The notes under the pieces are model-generated. The model saw only the letters and a program-made list of their open reading frames with translations. It did no database searches and was not told the DNA's origin. This document shows positions 7,986-16,254 of a stretch of DNA of 64,000 nucleotides, piece after piece. The position numbers and the translations under genes are program-made. The DNA is from Paenibacillus harenae (GTDB lineage: Bacteria; Bacillota; Bacilli; Paenibacillales; Paenibacillaceae). The number at the start of each line of letters is the position of its first letter. Within the stretch, counting starts at the first letter, position 1. The stretch spans positions 171,670-235,669 of the forward strand of contig NZ_JAUSST010000009.1 in assembly GCF_030812415.1 (NCBI RefSeq), in the 5' to 3' direction.

Positions 7986-8513
7986 ATGACAGCAAAATGG
8001 TTCGTTCCGGCGCTCGCTCTATCTGCCCTATTGTTCGCTGCCCCGGTCTGGGCGGCTTCGATTCCGGAGGCTAACGTCTCCGAGCAGCAGGCGCAAACGC
8101 CGGGAGACGCGAAGCAGGAGCATCATCATGGGCATATGACGCGCAAAGATTTCGAAGCGCATCGGCTTGAGCGGCTCAAAGAGATGGCTCAATACTTCGG
8201 CATCGAGTCTTCGGGCAAGACGGCACAGCAGCTTAAGCAGGAGCTAGAGGTTGCGAAGACGGCGAATAAGGACAAATGGGAAGCCTATAAGGCTGAGCAT
8301 AAAGCGAGACGGCTGGAGCATCTCCGCGATATTGCCGCTAAGCATGGCATTAAGACAGACGGCAAGAGCGAGGAGCAGCTGCGCGAGGAGCTGTACAAGA
8401 TTCATGGCGGCAGAAGCAAAGGCCATGTCGAGCAGCCTTCCGGCGGCTGGCATATCCATGAACATGAGCATAAGCAACAACAGCAAAACGAGGATACGAA
8501 GCAGCAGCAATAA
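7986..8513 (+). CDS. Secreted His- and Gln-rich protein with two SAP-like repeats
   Basis: 175 residues from ATG 7986 (GAAGGAG 8 nt upstream). A signal peptide (residues 1-24, hydrophobic core LALSALLFAAPV, cleavage near VWA-AS) leads to an HHHGH cluster. Two copies of a module of about 28 residues follow, RLERLKEMAQYFGIESSGKT and RLEHLRDIAAKHGIKTDGKS, each continuing QQLKQEL or EEQLREEL. The tail is His/Gln-rich (WHIHEHEHK followed by many Q). I do not recognise a named family; the repeats resemble the short helix-extended-helix modules of small Bacillus secreted proteins. The 160-bp gap to the COG0523 gene contains only a weak hairpin, so co-expression with the zinc gene is possible but unproven. 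Extracellular or cell-wall metal binding is a guess from the histidines. Confidence 0.7.
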   Translation: MTAKWFVPALALSALLFAAPVWAASIPEANVSEQQAQTPGDAKQEHHHGHMTRKDFEAHRLERLKEMAQYFGIESSGKTAQQLKQELEVAKTANKDKWEAYKAEHKARRLEHLRDIAAKHGIKTDGKSEEQLREELYKIHGGRSKGHVEQPSGGWHIHEHEHKQQQQNEDTKQQQ

Positions 8514-9092
8514 CATCCGGATAGAGGCCTGTTCTAAATCCGCGAATAGAAGAGGTGGCTGTCACAAAAGCAGGTTCGCTCACTTTGCAGACAGCTTGCC
8601 TAATTCTAAAAAATGTGAAAATAAAGAAAAGGCGGGGTATGGGAGATTATCCATGCATCGCCTTTTCTCGATTTCAATCCATCCGGGAAAGTTTCGAATT
8701 CCGAACGAAAGGTTCGATATGAACTCTTCATTGAGTAATCATCAATGGACTTTCGTTGATCGATGATTTTCTATAGACAGAATATCGGCTTCGCAAAATG
8801 GCCCAGTACCTTGTAGGTACTGGGTTTGTTCGTATGGGTATATTACGATGCCGGTATTCGATATACCTAGTGACGTAAAGGACGGGAAGCAGGGGTGCTG
8901 CCCCTATATGCTTGCAGGTCTCCGGTAACAGCTCGGCAGAAGCAATCGACAGATTATCACGTTAGGAGCATGGACTCTTACGTATTCGGCGGCTTGCCGA
9001 AAAATATTCAGGTACACCGTCATCACCTCAGTACATGAGATGACCGCCAAACCAATATAATATAGGGTCTTGACGGTTTGAATGGACCGCTT
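8514..9092. other. Gene-poor stretch with hairpins and possible mobile-element debris
   Basis: No convincing gene on either strand. GGCTGTCACAAAAG near 8557-8570 resembles the terminal bases of IS1182-type elements, but no transposase or partner end is present. GAAAAGGCG (8626-8634) and CGCCTTTTC (8659-8667) form a long stem that could terminate the upstream gene. A minus-strand open frame across 8904-9302 lacks a recognisable domain and overlaps the hydrolase gene. The stretch ends at a truncated oxidoreductase gene. Confidence 0.5.
8802..8830 (+). terminator. Hairpin terminator in the gene-poor stretch
   Basis: CCCAGTACCT-tgt-AGGTACTGGG is followed by TTTGTT: a perfect 10-bp stem. No gene immediately upstream on the plus strand uses it, consistent with lost sequence in this stretch. 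Confidence 0.6.
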
Positions 9093-9182
9093 ATGAAGAA
9101 GACTGATTACGATGTCATTATTATCGGAGCCGGAGCGGCCGGGGAGGCTATTTTGCTCGAATGGAGATCGAATTCCGGTTAG
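9093..9182 (+). pseudogene. Truncated N-terminus of an FAD/NAD(P)-binding oxidoreductase
   Basis: ATG opens a 29-codon frame beginning MKKTDYDVIIIGAGAAGEAI, the classic Rossmann GxGxxG opening of pyridine nucleotide-disulphide oxidoreductases (lipoamide dehydrogenase/mercuric reductase type). It then breaks off into unrelated sequence and stops at TAG. The rest of the gene (about 430 codons) is missing. The frame happens to be the same as that of the SGNH hydrolase beginning 10 bp later. I interpret it as a deletion relic; a chance match is possible but unlikely for so complete a motif. Confidence 0.6.
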
Positions 9183-9191
9183 AAAGAAGGA

Positions 9192-9944
9192 ATGGTATTG
9201 CTTCCGCCTAAACAAAGAACGCCCATTATTAGACCTGGAACCTTCTCGTTTATTGCCGCGGCCGATCGTTTGCGGTCCGTCTACGACGGCTACAATGAAC
9301 AACTTCTCTCACATCCTATCGCAGTTGATTTTGATTTTATCGGAGAATCGATCACGCAGTATTGGGATTTACAAGTCTATTTTCATTCAGCGGGCAAGTT
9401 TATCATTAATCGAGGGATTGCGGGAGACGTTACGCCGACGATGTTACGGCGTTTTCCGGCAGACGTCATTCAGTTAAAACCTAAATATGTTCACATTTTA
9501 GGGGGAACAAACAATACCTGGAGGCTGGATGCCGTTGAAGGGGACCAGAGAAGAACCCCCGGACAAATCTATGATGAAATTTTAAAGGATTTTACGATGA
9601 TGGTACGGCTGGCCAGGAGCAACGGTATAATGCCGATAGTCGGTTCGAGCCTTCCTTCGGGCAGAAACATTCCTTGCTTTCATTTTGAACCCATTATTCA
9701 ATGCCCCAATTGCAGCAGCGACACCCGAAACGAATTACTCGCCGCTTCGAATATCGCGCTCAAAAAAATGACTAGTCACGAAGGAGCAATCTATATCGAT
9801 TATCACGCCCAGTTAGTTGGTCCCGACGGAAAAACATTGCGGCCGGAACTGGCCGATGATTCCCTGCATCCTAATGTACTTGGCTATAACATCATGGCGG
9901 CCGTATTGCGCAGAAGTTTGTTAAAATATGGTATTGTCATTTAA
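9192..9944 (+). CDS. SGNH/GDSL hydrolase family protein
   Basis: 250 residues. GDSL block I reads DFIGESITQYW (Glu in place of Asp before the nucleophilic Ser). Block II is NRGIAGDVTPTML, with the oxyanion Gly. Block III is LGGTNNTW, and block V DDSLHPNVLGY supplies the Asp-x-x-His pair. It therefore has a full esterase/lipase-type active site; the substrate is unknown and no signal peptide is seen. Three cysteines occur close together in CFHFEPIIQCPNC, unusual for the family and perhaps metal-binding. AAGGA lies almost on the ATG, so the exact start is uncertain. The gene stands alone, after a gene-poor region. Confidence 0.8.
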   Translation: MVLLPPKQRTPIIRPGTFSFIAAADRLRSVYDGYNEQLLSHPIAVDFDFIGESITQYWDLQVYFHSAGKFIINRGIAGDVTPTMLRRFPADVIQLKPKYVHILGGTNNTWRLDAVEGDQRRTPGQIYDEILKDFTMMVRLARSNGIMPIVGSSLPSGRNIPCFHFEPIIQCPNCSSDTRNELLAASNIALKKMTSHEGAIYIDYHAQLVGPDGKTLRPELADDSLHPNVLGYNIMAAVLRRSLLKYGIVI

Positions 9945-10251
9945 CGTCCGGAGACGGGCTCCTAAGAGAAGTAAGGAGCTCTATTTGGTTTGCCGATATT
10001 AAAACTTTAGCGCTTCGTCCTGATCCGCATCCGAAAGCAAGGCAGCTTTACGTGTTGATTGCCAATTGCTCGACTGATTCTGCAACCAAAAGCAGCTATA
10101 AACCAACGCGGTTTTTGTCGATTATTTTACATGGAAACTTATTCAATTAGCATTGTACTGTCTATAATTTGTCAAGTATACTAGACCCATATCATATTTT
10201 GGCAAATAACGTCGATTTATGCTTGTCCAATTTGGAGGGACTGATAGAGTA
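9945..10251. other. Intergenic region with a likely promoter for the GGDEF-EAL gene
   Basis: A short imperfect hairpin (GGCTCCT / AGGAGCT near 9957-9981) may terminate the hydrolase gene. TTGTAC (10153-10158) and TATACT (10177-10182), 18 bp apart, form a plausible sigma A promoter, and TATAAT also occurs at 10163-10168. No small gene or riboswitch fold was recognised. Confidence 0.4.
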
Positions 10252-12738
10252 GTGAGGAAGATTCGATTAAGCATCGCTCAGAAGCTGGTCATATCCTTGG
10301 GGATGCTTATACTCCTTTCATTCGTCATATTGGTCTCTGCCCACCTCGGCAAGCTTTACGATACGAATCTAAGGGAAAGCGAGCTGCTCGCCCGGACCGA
10401 GTCCATGGCTTACTCCCATCGGTTCGCGAACAATCTCGATGAGACGATCGCGGTTCTCGAGACGTTAAGATCGATCATGGATCAGATGCGCGAGGATCAA
10501 GCGCAAAATCGCGATTATATCGTCCGCGTCCTGCAAAAGGTGCTGGAAGAGCACCCGAATGTGCTTGGCGTCTATACGCTATGGGAGCCGAACGCTTTCG
10601 ACGGCAAGGACGCGCTTCATCGAAGCAAGCTTAGCTATGACGACGAGACCGGACGCTTCATTCCGTACGCGGTTCGCACGGGAGATGCTATTGAGGTGCT
10701 GCCTCTCCAGAACTACGAGGATGAGGTCGAAGGCGCGTACTATCAAATTCCGAAACGGACGAAACGTTTTTCGCTTATAGAGCCTTATATGTATGAAGTT
10801 GAAGGCAAGCAAATACCGATGACCTCGCTCGTGCTGCCGATTCTAGACGGACAAGGCGAATATTTGGGAATGGTGGGCGCCGACATCTCCCTTGAGGTCG
10901 TTCAGGCGCAAGTCGAGAAAATTCATCCGCTTGGGGGCTATGCGAATATCGTTACATCGGGGAATCGTTATCTCGCTAACGGTCTCAATCCCGAGCTTGT
11001 CATGAAACCTTATGTTGCATGGCCGGGCGAGGATGGAGACATGCTTCCGAGAAGCGCTAAGCCCGAGCTTAGATACACGTCGGATGTAGAGCTGTCCGGA
11101 CAAGTGTTCAGGTTGTTTTATCCGATTCCGATCATGGATGAGATGTGGCATTTCGAGACGGTTATCCCGAAGGACAATATGCTGACGGACTTCCATAAGA
11201 GCTTGGTCGACTCCATCTCCATTACGGTCGGGGCGCTCTTCCTGATGTCGTTTATTATCCTTTATTTGGTACGCGTCATTATACTGGAGAACATTCGCAA
11301 GGTCATTCAGGTTACGAGCGCTGTCGCGGCTGGCAGCATGGACCATAAGCTCGATATTCAGTCGAACGACGAATTCGAATATATGGCGGATCAATTCAAC
11401 AAAATGATCGATCACCGCATCGAAACGGAGCGATTGATCGAGTATCAGGCGACGCATGATTTGCTGACCGGACTGCCGAATCGCAACGCCTACCATCGAT
11501 ATATCGAAAATATAATGGCTTCCGGAATGCCGCGCCCCGAAGGTCATTTCGTGCTGCTGTTCATCGATCTGGACCGCTTCAAGGTCATTAACGACACGCT
11601 CGATTACGGAAGCGGCGATAAGCTGCTGAAGCAGATTGCCGACCGGATCGTGAAAGCGATCGGGGCGCGGGGCAAAGTGTTCCGCTTCGGCGGCGACGAG
11701 TTCATTGCCCTGTTGGAGAACGTCAATCATCTGCATCGGACGCTGATGCTGGCGGAAGACGTTCTGACGGCGATTGCCGAGCAAATCGTCATTAACGAGC
11801 GGATGTTCTACATAACGGCGAGCATCGGGATAGGCATTAAGAGCGAGATGAAACCGGATACGGGCGATCAGCTCGTGAAGGAAGCGGATATTGCCATGTA
11901 CGTAGCGAAGAAGGAACGGAACACGTCCAAAATGTATTCGCCGTCCATGAACGATGTGCCGAAGAAGGAGCTTATGCTTGAGAACAGCCTGTACAAGGCG
12001 CTTGAGCATGGCCAATTCACCTTGTTCTATCAGCCGAAGATCGAGATGACGACGGGCAGAATTTATGGCGCGGAAGCACTCATTCGTTGGAAGCATCCGG
12101 AATTCGGCATGGTATCGCCGCTTGATTTTATCCCGATTGCCGAGAAAACGGGCTTCATCATTCCGCTTGGGGAATGGGTGCTTCATACGGCATGCCAGCA
12201 AATTCGCGAATGGGAGCGAATGGGGATGACCGGCATGTCGGTCAGCGTCAACATGTCGATGCTGCAATTCCAGCAGAAGCATATCGTACATACGATTGAA
12301 CGGATTATATCCGATGCCGGAATAAGGCCGCAGCAGATCGAGCTGGAGATTACGGAGTCGATCTTCATGGATAATGCGGTGCATACGCTCAAAGTGCTGC
12401 ATGAGCTGCAGAACCTCGGCGTGAAGCTGTCGCTGGACGATTTTGGCACGGGTTATTCCTCGCTAAGCTATCTGCAAAATATTCCGCTGCATACGCTTAA
12501 GCTCGACAAATCGTTTATTAGCGACATCGTGTCCGACTTCAAGAAGCAGATGATCTTCAAGTCGCTGATCGTCATTGCCCATAACCTGAACTTGAAAGTC
12601 GTAACCGAGGGCGTCGAGACGCAAGAGGAGCTTAGCATTATACGCGAGCATAAATGCGATGCCGTTCAAGGCTACATTTATAGTCCGCCGGTGCCGGCTG
12701 CCCGTTTCGCGGAAATCTATTTGGAGCATAATCGATAG
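10252..12738 (+). CDS. Membrane-bound dCache-HAMP-GGDEF-EAL cyclic-di-GMP protein
   Basis: 828 residues from GTG 10252 (GGAGGG 12 nt upstream). Order: membrane helix (residues about 10-32), extracellular dCache sensor (to about 320), second helix, HAMP (about 343-395), GGDEF and EAL. The diguanylate cyclase motif FRFGGDEF (about 478-485) is intact. An RxxD inhibitory site is not seen at its usual place upstream. The phosphodiesterase domain retains EALIRW (about 606), ELEITES, DDFGTGYSSL, LKLDKSF and VTEGVET, so its metal and catalytic residues are present. Either activity is possible, and the sensor presumably sets the balance. The gene is monocistronic, with its own promoter region and terminator. 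Confidence 0.93.
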   Translation: MRKIRLSIAQKLVISLGMLILLSFVILVSAHLGKLYDTNLRESELLARTESMAYSHRFANNLDETIAVLETLRSIMDQMREDQAQNRDYIVRVLQKVLEEHPNVLGVYTLWEPNAFDGKDALHRSKLSYDDETGRFIPYAVRTGDAIEVLPLQNYEDEVEGAYYQIPKRTKRFSLIEPYMYEVEGKQIPMTSLVLPILDGQGEYLGMVGADISLEVVQAQVEKIHPLGGYANIVTSGNRYLANGLNPELVMKPYVAWPGEDGDMLPRSAKPELRYTSDVELSGQVFRLFYPIPIMDEMWHFETVIPKDNMLTDFHKSLVDSISITVGALFLMSFIILYLVRVIILENIRKVIQVTSAVAAGSMDHKLDIQSNDEFEYMADQFNKMIDHRIETERLIEYQATHDLLTGLPNRNAYHRYIENIMASGMPRPEGHFVLLFIDLDRFKVINDTLDYGSGDKLLKQIADRIVKAIGARGKVFRFGGDEFIALLENVNHLHRTLMLAEDVLTAIAEQIVINERMFYITASIGIGIKSEMKPDTGDQLVKEADIAMYVAKKERNTSKMYSPSMNDVPKKELMLENSLYKALEHGQFTLFYQPKIEMTTGRIYGAEALIRWKHPEFGMVSPLDFIPIAEKTGFIIPLGEWVLHTACQQIREWERMGMTGMSVSVNMSMLQFQQKHIVHTIERIISDAGIRPQQIELEITESIFMDNAVHTLKVLHELQNLGVKLSLDDFGTGYSSLSYLQNIPLHTLKLDKSFISDIVSDFKKQMIFKSLIVIAHNLNLKVVTEGVETQEELSIIREHKCDAVQGYIYSPPVPAARFAEIYLEHNR

Positions 12739-12758
12739 TCGATAGTTGCACGCTTGGA

Positions 12759-12790
12759 ATGCCGTCTTGCAGAAGACGGTATTTCTTTTT
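12759..12790 (+). terminator. Terminator after the GGDEF-EAL gene
   Basis: ATGCCGTCTT-gcag-AAGACGGTAT, a 10-bp stem with one G-T pair, is followed by TTCTTTTT. Confidence 0.9.
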
Positions 12791-12849
12791 GCCAAAAGTA
12801 GGGATATGATGGATGAAACGTAGAAAATGATATAAAGGTGGATGGCAGG

Positions 12850-13554
12850 ATGACGAATGTTGAGCAGCAGCTCTTTGCTAACCCGTATCCAGGCAGAACG
12901 TTAACGATTGGAATGACGCCTTCGGGAGAGCACTACGCGCAAATCTATTGGATTATGGGGAGAAGCGACAATAGCCGCAATCGAGTGTTCGAGTTGGACG
13001 GGCATAGCGTGAGGAACGCGGCCTACGACCCCTCGAAGCTGGAGGACCCTTCCTTAATTATCTATCATCCGATTCGAGTGCACGAAGAGCAGCACATTGT
13101 ATCGAACGGCGATCAGACGGACACCTTGCATGACGGATTCGCCCAAGGCCTTACGTTCGAGGATGCGTTAAAGGAGAGGCAGTACGAGCCGGACCCGCCG
13201 CATTATACGCCGCGAATATCGGGAGTAATCGATACCCGCGCACGTCAATACAGCTTATCGATCCTAAAGTCGAATAACAATGACAAGGCCGTGTGCATCC
13301 GCAATTTCTATCACTACAGCTCCTTTACGCCAGGAATCGGACATTGCATTCATACTTATAGATCGGAAGAGCATGGGGTGCTGCGGCCGTTTATCGGCGA
13401 GCCTATAGAGATACCTATATTCGACTCCATGAAGGAGACGGCTGATTTTTATTGGCGCAGCCTTAACGAGGACAACAAAATTTCGTTGCTCGTTAAATAT
13501 ATAAGCGTGCAAGATCATACTTCGCATTTTGTGATTATAAATAAAAACCGTTGA
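12850..13554 (+). CDS. PurO-like IMP cyclohydrolase family protein
   Basis: 234 residues from ATG 12850 (AAAGGTGG 8 nt upstream). NPYPGRTLTIGMTPSG and IYWIMGRSDNSRNRVF match the opening of the archaeal-type IMP cyclohydrolase family (PurO/COG3363), and TPRISGVID lies in the centre. Archaeal PurO closes FAICAR to IMP in the last step of purine synthesis. Most bacteria use the unrelated PurH, so these bacterial members are often annotated only by family. It is followed within 20 bp by a thioredoxin-like gene, which gives no hint to function. No other purine gene is nearby, so activity as an IMP cyclohydrolase is possible but unproven. Confidence 0.75.
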   Translation: MTNVEQQLFANPYPGRTLTIGMTPSGEHYAQIYWIMGRSDNSRNRVFELDGHSVRNAAYDPSKLEDPSLIIYHPIRVHEEQHIVSNGDQTDTLHDGFAQGLTFEDALKERQYEPDPPHYTPRISGVIDTRARQYSLSILKSNNNDKAVCIRNFYHYSSFTPGIGHCIHTYRSEEHGVLRPFIGEPIEIPIFDSMKETADFYWRSLNEDNKISLLVKYISVQDHTSHFVIINKNR

Positions 13555-13573
13555 ATAATGGAGGGCATCCGAG

Positions 13574-14116
13574 GTGAAGAAGAAGCTGCTCGCGGCGCTC
13601 GCCGGAACGATCGTCTCGGCGGCGTTGCTCATAGGCGGAGTGCAGATATACAACTATATAGAGCAATCGATACCGCTCGAAACGGTGATTACGGAACAAT
13701 ATGGCGAGCGTATGATCGACTTCGAATTGCCGGATATGGCGGGTAATTCGATTCAAGTAACGGCATCGTCGGGGAAGCCGAAGCTGATTAATTTCTGGGC
13801 TTCCTGGTGTCCGGGCTGCAAGAGCGAGGCCGAGGATTTGAACCATATTTATTCGAAATACAAGGAAGAGATCGACATTATATCCGTGAACGTGACAACG
13901 GAGGACAGCGTGGAAGAGGCACAAGCTTTCCTTGAAGCCTACGACGTCCAAATGCCTACGCTGCTCGATAGGGAAGGGATCGTGTCTGCGCAGTATCGCA
14001 TAACGGCGATCCCGACTAATTTTTTCGTCCGGGCGGATGGCACAATTGGGCAAATCACCTATGAGCTTACGAAGTCCGGAGCTGAGCCGTTCATCCAAGA
14101 GCTGCTGGGACAATAG
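13574..14116 (+). CDS. TlpA/ResA-like membrane-anchored thioredoxin
   Basis: 180 residues from GTG 13574 (GGAGGG 8 nt upstream). An N-terminal helix (about 5-24) acts as uncleaved signal or anchor. The thioredoxin fold follows: LINFWASWCPGCKSEAEDL, with the redox pair Cys-Pro-Gly-Cys, and the cis-proline loop ITAIPTNFFV. This places a TlpA/ResA-type thiol-disulphide oxidoreductase outside the membrane. The active-site dipeptide Pro-Gly differs from Glu-Pro of ResA, which would alter the redox potential. The following DUF2809 gene begins three bases after the stop and is probably cotranscribed. The target protein is unknown. Confidence 0.88.
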   Translation: MKKKLLAALAGTIVSAALLIGGVQIYNYIEQSIPLETVITEQYGERMIDFELPDMAGNSIQVTASSGKPKLINFWASWCPGCKSEAEDLNHIYSKYKEEIDIISVNVTTEDSVEEAQAFLEAYDVQMPTLLDREGIVSAQYRITAIPTNFFVRADGTIGQITYELTKSGAEPFIQELLGQ

Positions 14117-14118
14117 CG

Positions 14119-14508
14119 ATGATGAAAGCCAGACTCTATTATATGGCTGCCATACTATTAATCGTAGCCTCCGGTCTTGGCGTTCGAATGTATTCGGAGG
14201 CGCTTCCGCCCTTTGTCGCCGATCATTTCGGAGATGCCTTATGGGCATGCATGATCTATTGCAGCGTTCGATGCTTGTGGGTGAATAAGCCGGTATCATG
14301 GGCGATAGTCATAAGTATAGGCATATGCTTCGCGATCGAGTTCAGCCAGCTGTATCAAGCGAATTGGATCAACGCAATCAGACATACGACGCTAGGCGGA
14401 CTCGTCTTGGGTCATGGGTTTCTATTCATTGATCTAATAAGGTATAGCGCCGGCATTATGCTTGCAGCAATCGTCGATGTAATGAAACGCCTAAGTCCGC
14501 GGACTTAG
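14119..14508 (+). CDS. DUF2809 family membrane protein
   Basis: 129 residues with about four membrane segments. GLGVRMY, LPPFVADHFGDALWACM, IEFSQLYQANWINAIR and LGGLVLGHGFLFIDLIRYSAGI are the conserved DUF2809 blocks. Function unknown. An adjacent ATG at 14122 could also be the start. The gene begins directly after the thioredoxin-like gene. Its last codons and stop lie inside a 30-bp palindrome and overlap the end of the converging gene by four bases. Confidence 0.85.
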   Translation: MMKARLYYMAAILLIVASGLGVRMYSEALPPFVADHFGDALWACMIYCSVRCLWVNKPVSWAIVISIGICFAIEFSQLYQANWINAIRHTTLGGLVLGHGFLFIDLIRYSAGIMLAAIVDVMKRLSPRT

Positions 14509-14514
14509 GCGTTT
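14485..14514. terminator. Perfect 30-bp palindrome, bidirectional terminator shared by two stop codons
   Basis: Fifteen-base arms (AAACGCCTAAGTCCG and its exact complement) meet with no spacer. The stop codons of the converging genes (TAG 14506-14508 on plus, TAA 14505-14507 on minus) lie within the right arm, so the stem is partly coding on both strands. T-rich sequence on each exit side is short. Confidence 0.8.
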
Positions 14515-15185
14515 AATTTCAGTTTTTTGGCAAAATAGCCGTATGACTTCTCCGTCGTACACAACTCGCGAAGACCGGTGCTGATCTGGTCTCTGGCCTG
14601 CTGAATCGATGGAGCCTCCGGTATATCGTTGTCCGGCCTCTGCTCGAGTTGCTCCAGCCAGTAGTCCGAGGTCTCGTAGCACATGCTGCTCCAGCCACCG
14701 TCATGATCGTTTTCCTTCGCGCCGGTAATGACGATGTCGCCGAAGTTCTGCAATTGGACGAGCGCCGACTCATACTCCTTCTTCTGCTCCTTCGCATCGA
14801 GCTTGGCTGCTTTGCGTAATTGCCGGGAATCGATATTGCCTGCCTCGCGGATAAGCTCGTAAAGTTTATACGCATGCGTTGATAATAAGCCGTCCCGGTA
14901 CCTTGCCTCAACCGTTGTTCCACCCGATAATAACACCTTAACAAGCGGAAAGGCGTCTACATGAACGAAAGAGGCCTTCGTACCGAAGAACTTCCCGTAC
15001 GCCGCATAACCGTCCTTTACGATACGGATCCGCCAAAGCCATGGATCAAGCTCCGTGCCCGTATGCCACTCATTATCGGCTGCCGCTGCAGTAAGCGATG
15101 GGTACTCGGCTACCAAATCCGAGAACGGGAATATTCGATAGCGATTAACCTGCTCCACAAACTCCTCATACGTTGTTTTACTCAT
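14505..15185 (-). CDS. AlkZ-related protein (winged-helix, hypothetical)
   Basis: 226 residues. WHTGTELDPWLWRIRIVKDGYAAYGKFFGTKASFV is characteristic of a Bacillus/Paenibacillus family annotated as AlkZ-related. A helix-turn-helix-like part follows (HAYKLYELIREAGNIDSRQLRKAAKL, about residues 103-130). AlkZ-type proteins are DNA glycosylases for crosslinks in other bacteria; this shorter protein lacks a motif I can identify as the catalytic QxQ/QxD, so repair activity is not implied. The gene is single, convergent with the DUF2809 gene, and shares their terminator. Confidence 0.7.
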   Translation of the reverse strand: MSKTTYEEFVEQVNRYRIFPFSDLVAEYPSLTAAAADNEWHTGTELDPWLWRIRIVKDGYAAYGKFFGTKASFVHVDAFPLVKVLLSGGTTVEARYRDGLLSTHAYKLYELIREAGNIDSRQLRKAAKLDAKEQKKEYESALVQLQNFGDIVITGAKENDHDGGWSSMCYETSDYWLEQLEQRPDNDIPEAPSIQQARDQISTGLRELCTTEKSYGYFAKKLKLNA

Positions 15186-15384
15186 TTTTTCTGCTGCCTC
15201 CCGAATCTATGAATTGGAATCTATTGTTAATTATACCCAATCGGATCTTAGATTAATAGGGAAGTTGAAATCAGATTAATAGAAGATCGATGACAACCGT
15301 TAGGCTTAGGCGTTCACCCATTGCCTGCAAGACGCGTATGCTGATTGTAATGAGAGCTCAGTTGTGTCTAAGGGAGGAATCGGC

Positions 15385-16194
15385 ATGGGGTATTACGTGG
15401 AAGTGGAGACTGATGTGAAAATATACGTAGAGGACGTGAATCCGTCCTGCACGAACGTGATCCTGTTCATACATGGCTGGCCGGCGAGCCATAAGCTGTT
15501 CGAGTATCAGTTTGGCGTGCTGCCGGCGATGGGCTATCGCTGTATCGGCATCGACCTTCGCGGCTTCGGCCAATCCGACAAGCCGTGGGAAGGGTATAGC
15601 TATGATAGGCTTGCGGACGATATCCGCTGCGTTGTCGAGGCGCTTGGACTACGGAGCTTCTCGCTTGCAGCGCACTCTGTCGGCGGCGCGATTGCGATCC
15701 GGTATATGGCCCGTTACCAAGGGTACGGCGTGAAGAAGCTGGTGCTGCTCGCTGCTGCTGCACCCAGCTTCACCAAGCGTCCGAAGTTTCCGTACGGCCT
15801 GGAGAAGGAAGAAGTGAATCAGCTTATCGATGCGACGTATAACAATCGCCCGAGAATGCTGCAGGATCTGACGTATTCGTTCTTCTATCAAAATGTCGGC
15901 GAACCTCTAGCGGATTGGTTTTTCCAGATGAATCTTCAGGCAGCGGGTTATTCGACGGCGGCAGTGATGGAGTCGCTAAGGGATGAGGTGTTATTCGGCG
16001 ATCTGCCTTGGATCAAAGTGCCTACCTTGATTCTCCAAGGCATTCATGACGAGATCAGCAAACCGCCGCTGGCGGAAGCGCTGCACGAAGGCATCGCCAA
16101 TTCGCGATTGATATGGCTGTATAATAGCGGTCACGGATTGATGTGGGAGCAGCGGAACGAGGTCAACGACGAGATAAGCAAGTTTATCGGCTAG
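15385..16194 (+). CDS. Alpha/beta hydrolase (YdjP/haloperoxidase-like esterase)
   Basis: 269 residues from ATG 15385 (AAGGGAGG 7 nt upstream). FIHGWPASHKLF holds the HG oxyanion motif, LRGFGQSDKPWEGYSYD follows, and the nucleophile elbow AHSVGG contains the active serine. The acid is in LQGIHDEIS and the histidine in NSGHGLMWEQ. The cap domain is small (about residues 130-200). It resembles non-haem haloperoxidase/arylesterase-type hydrolases; the substrate is unknown. It is preceded by 200 bp without an obvious gene and is probably monocistronic. Confidence 0.88.
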   Translation: MGYYVEVETDVKIYVEDVNPSCTNVILFIHGWPASHKLFEYQFGVLPAMGYRCIGIDLRGFGQSDKPWEGYSYDRLADDIRCVVEALGLRSFSLAAHSVGGAIAIRYMARYQGYGVKKLVLLAAAAPSFTKRPKFPYGLEKEEVNQLIDATYNNRPRMLQDLTYSFFYQNVGEPLADWFFQMNLQAAGYSTAAVMESLRDEVLFGDLPWIKVPTLILQGIHDEISKPPLAEALHEGIANSRLIWLYNSGHGLMWEQRNEVNDEISKFIG

Positions 16195-16254
16195 CGAAGC
16201 AACTTAATGAGCATGTCCTCCGTCTAGAATGGAAAAATGGAGGGAGCAAAATGA

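Noticed and set aside
8904..9302. 132-codon minus-strand frame in the gene-poor stretch
   Set aside because: Part of it reads like a membrane protein, but it overlaps the SGNH hydrolase start, lacks a ribosome-binding site and matches no family I know.
9976..10150. Open frame of about 58 codons without a start between the SGNH and GGDEF genes
   Set aside because: No start codon with a ribosome-binding site and no recognisable similarity; treated as non-coding.
10843..12402. 519-codon open frame on the minus strand inside the GGDEF-EAL gene
   Set aside because: It is the complement of strongly conserved GGDEF and EAL coding sequence, has no domain of its own and no ribosome-binding site; long antisense frames are expected at this GC content.
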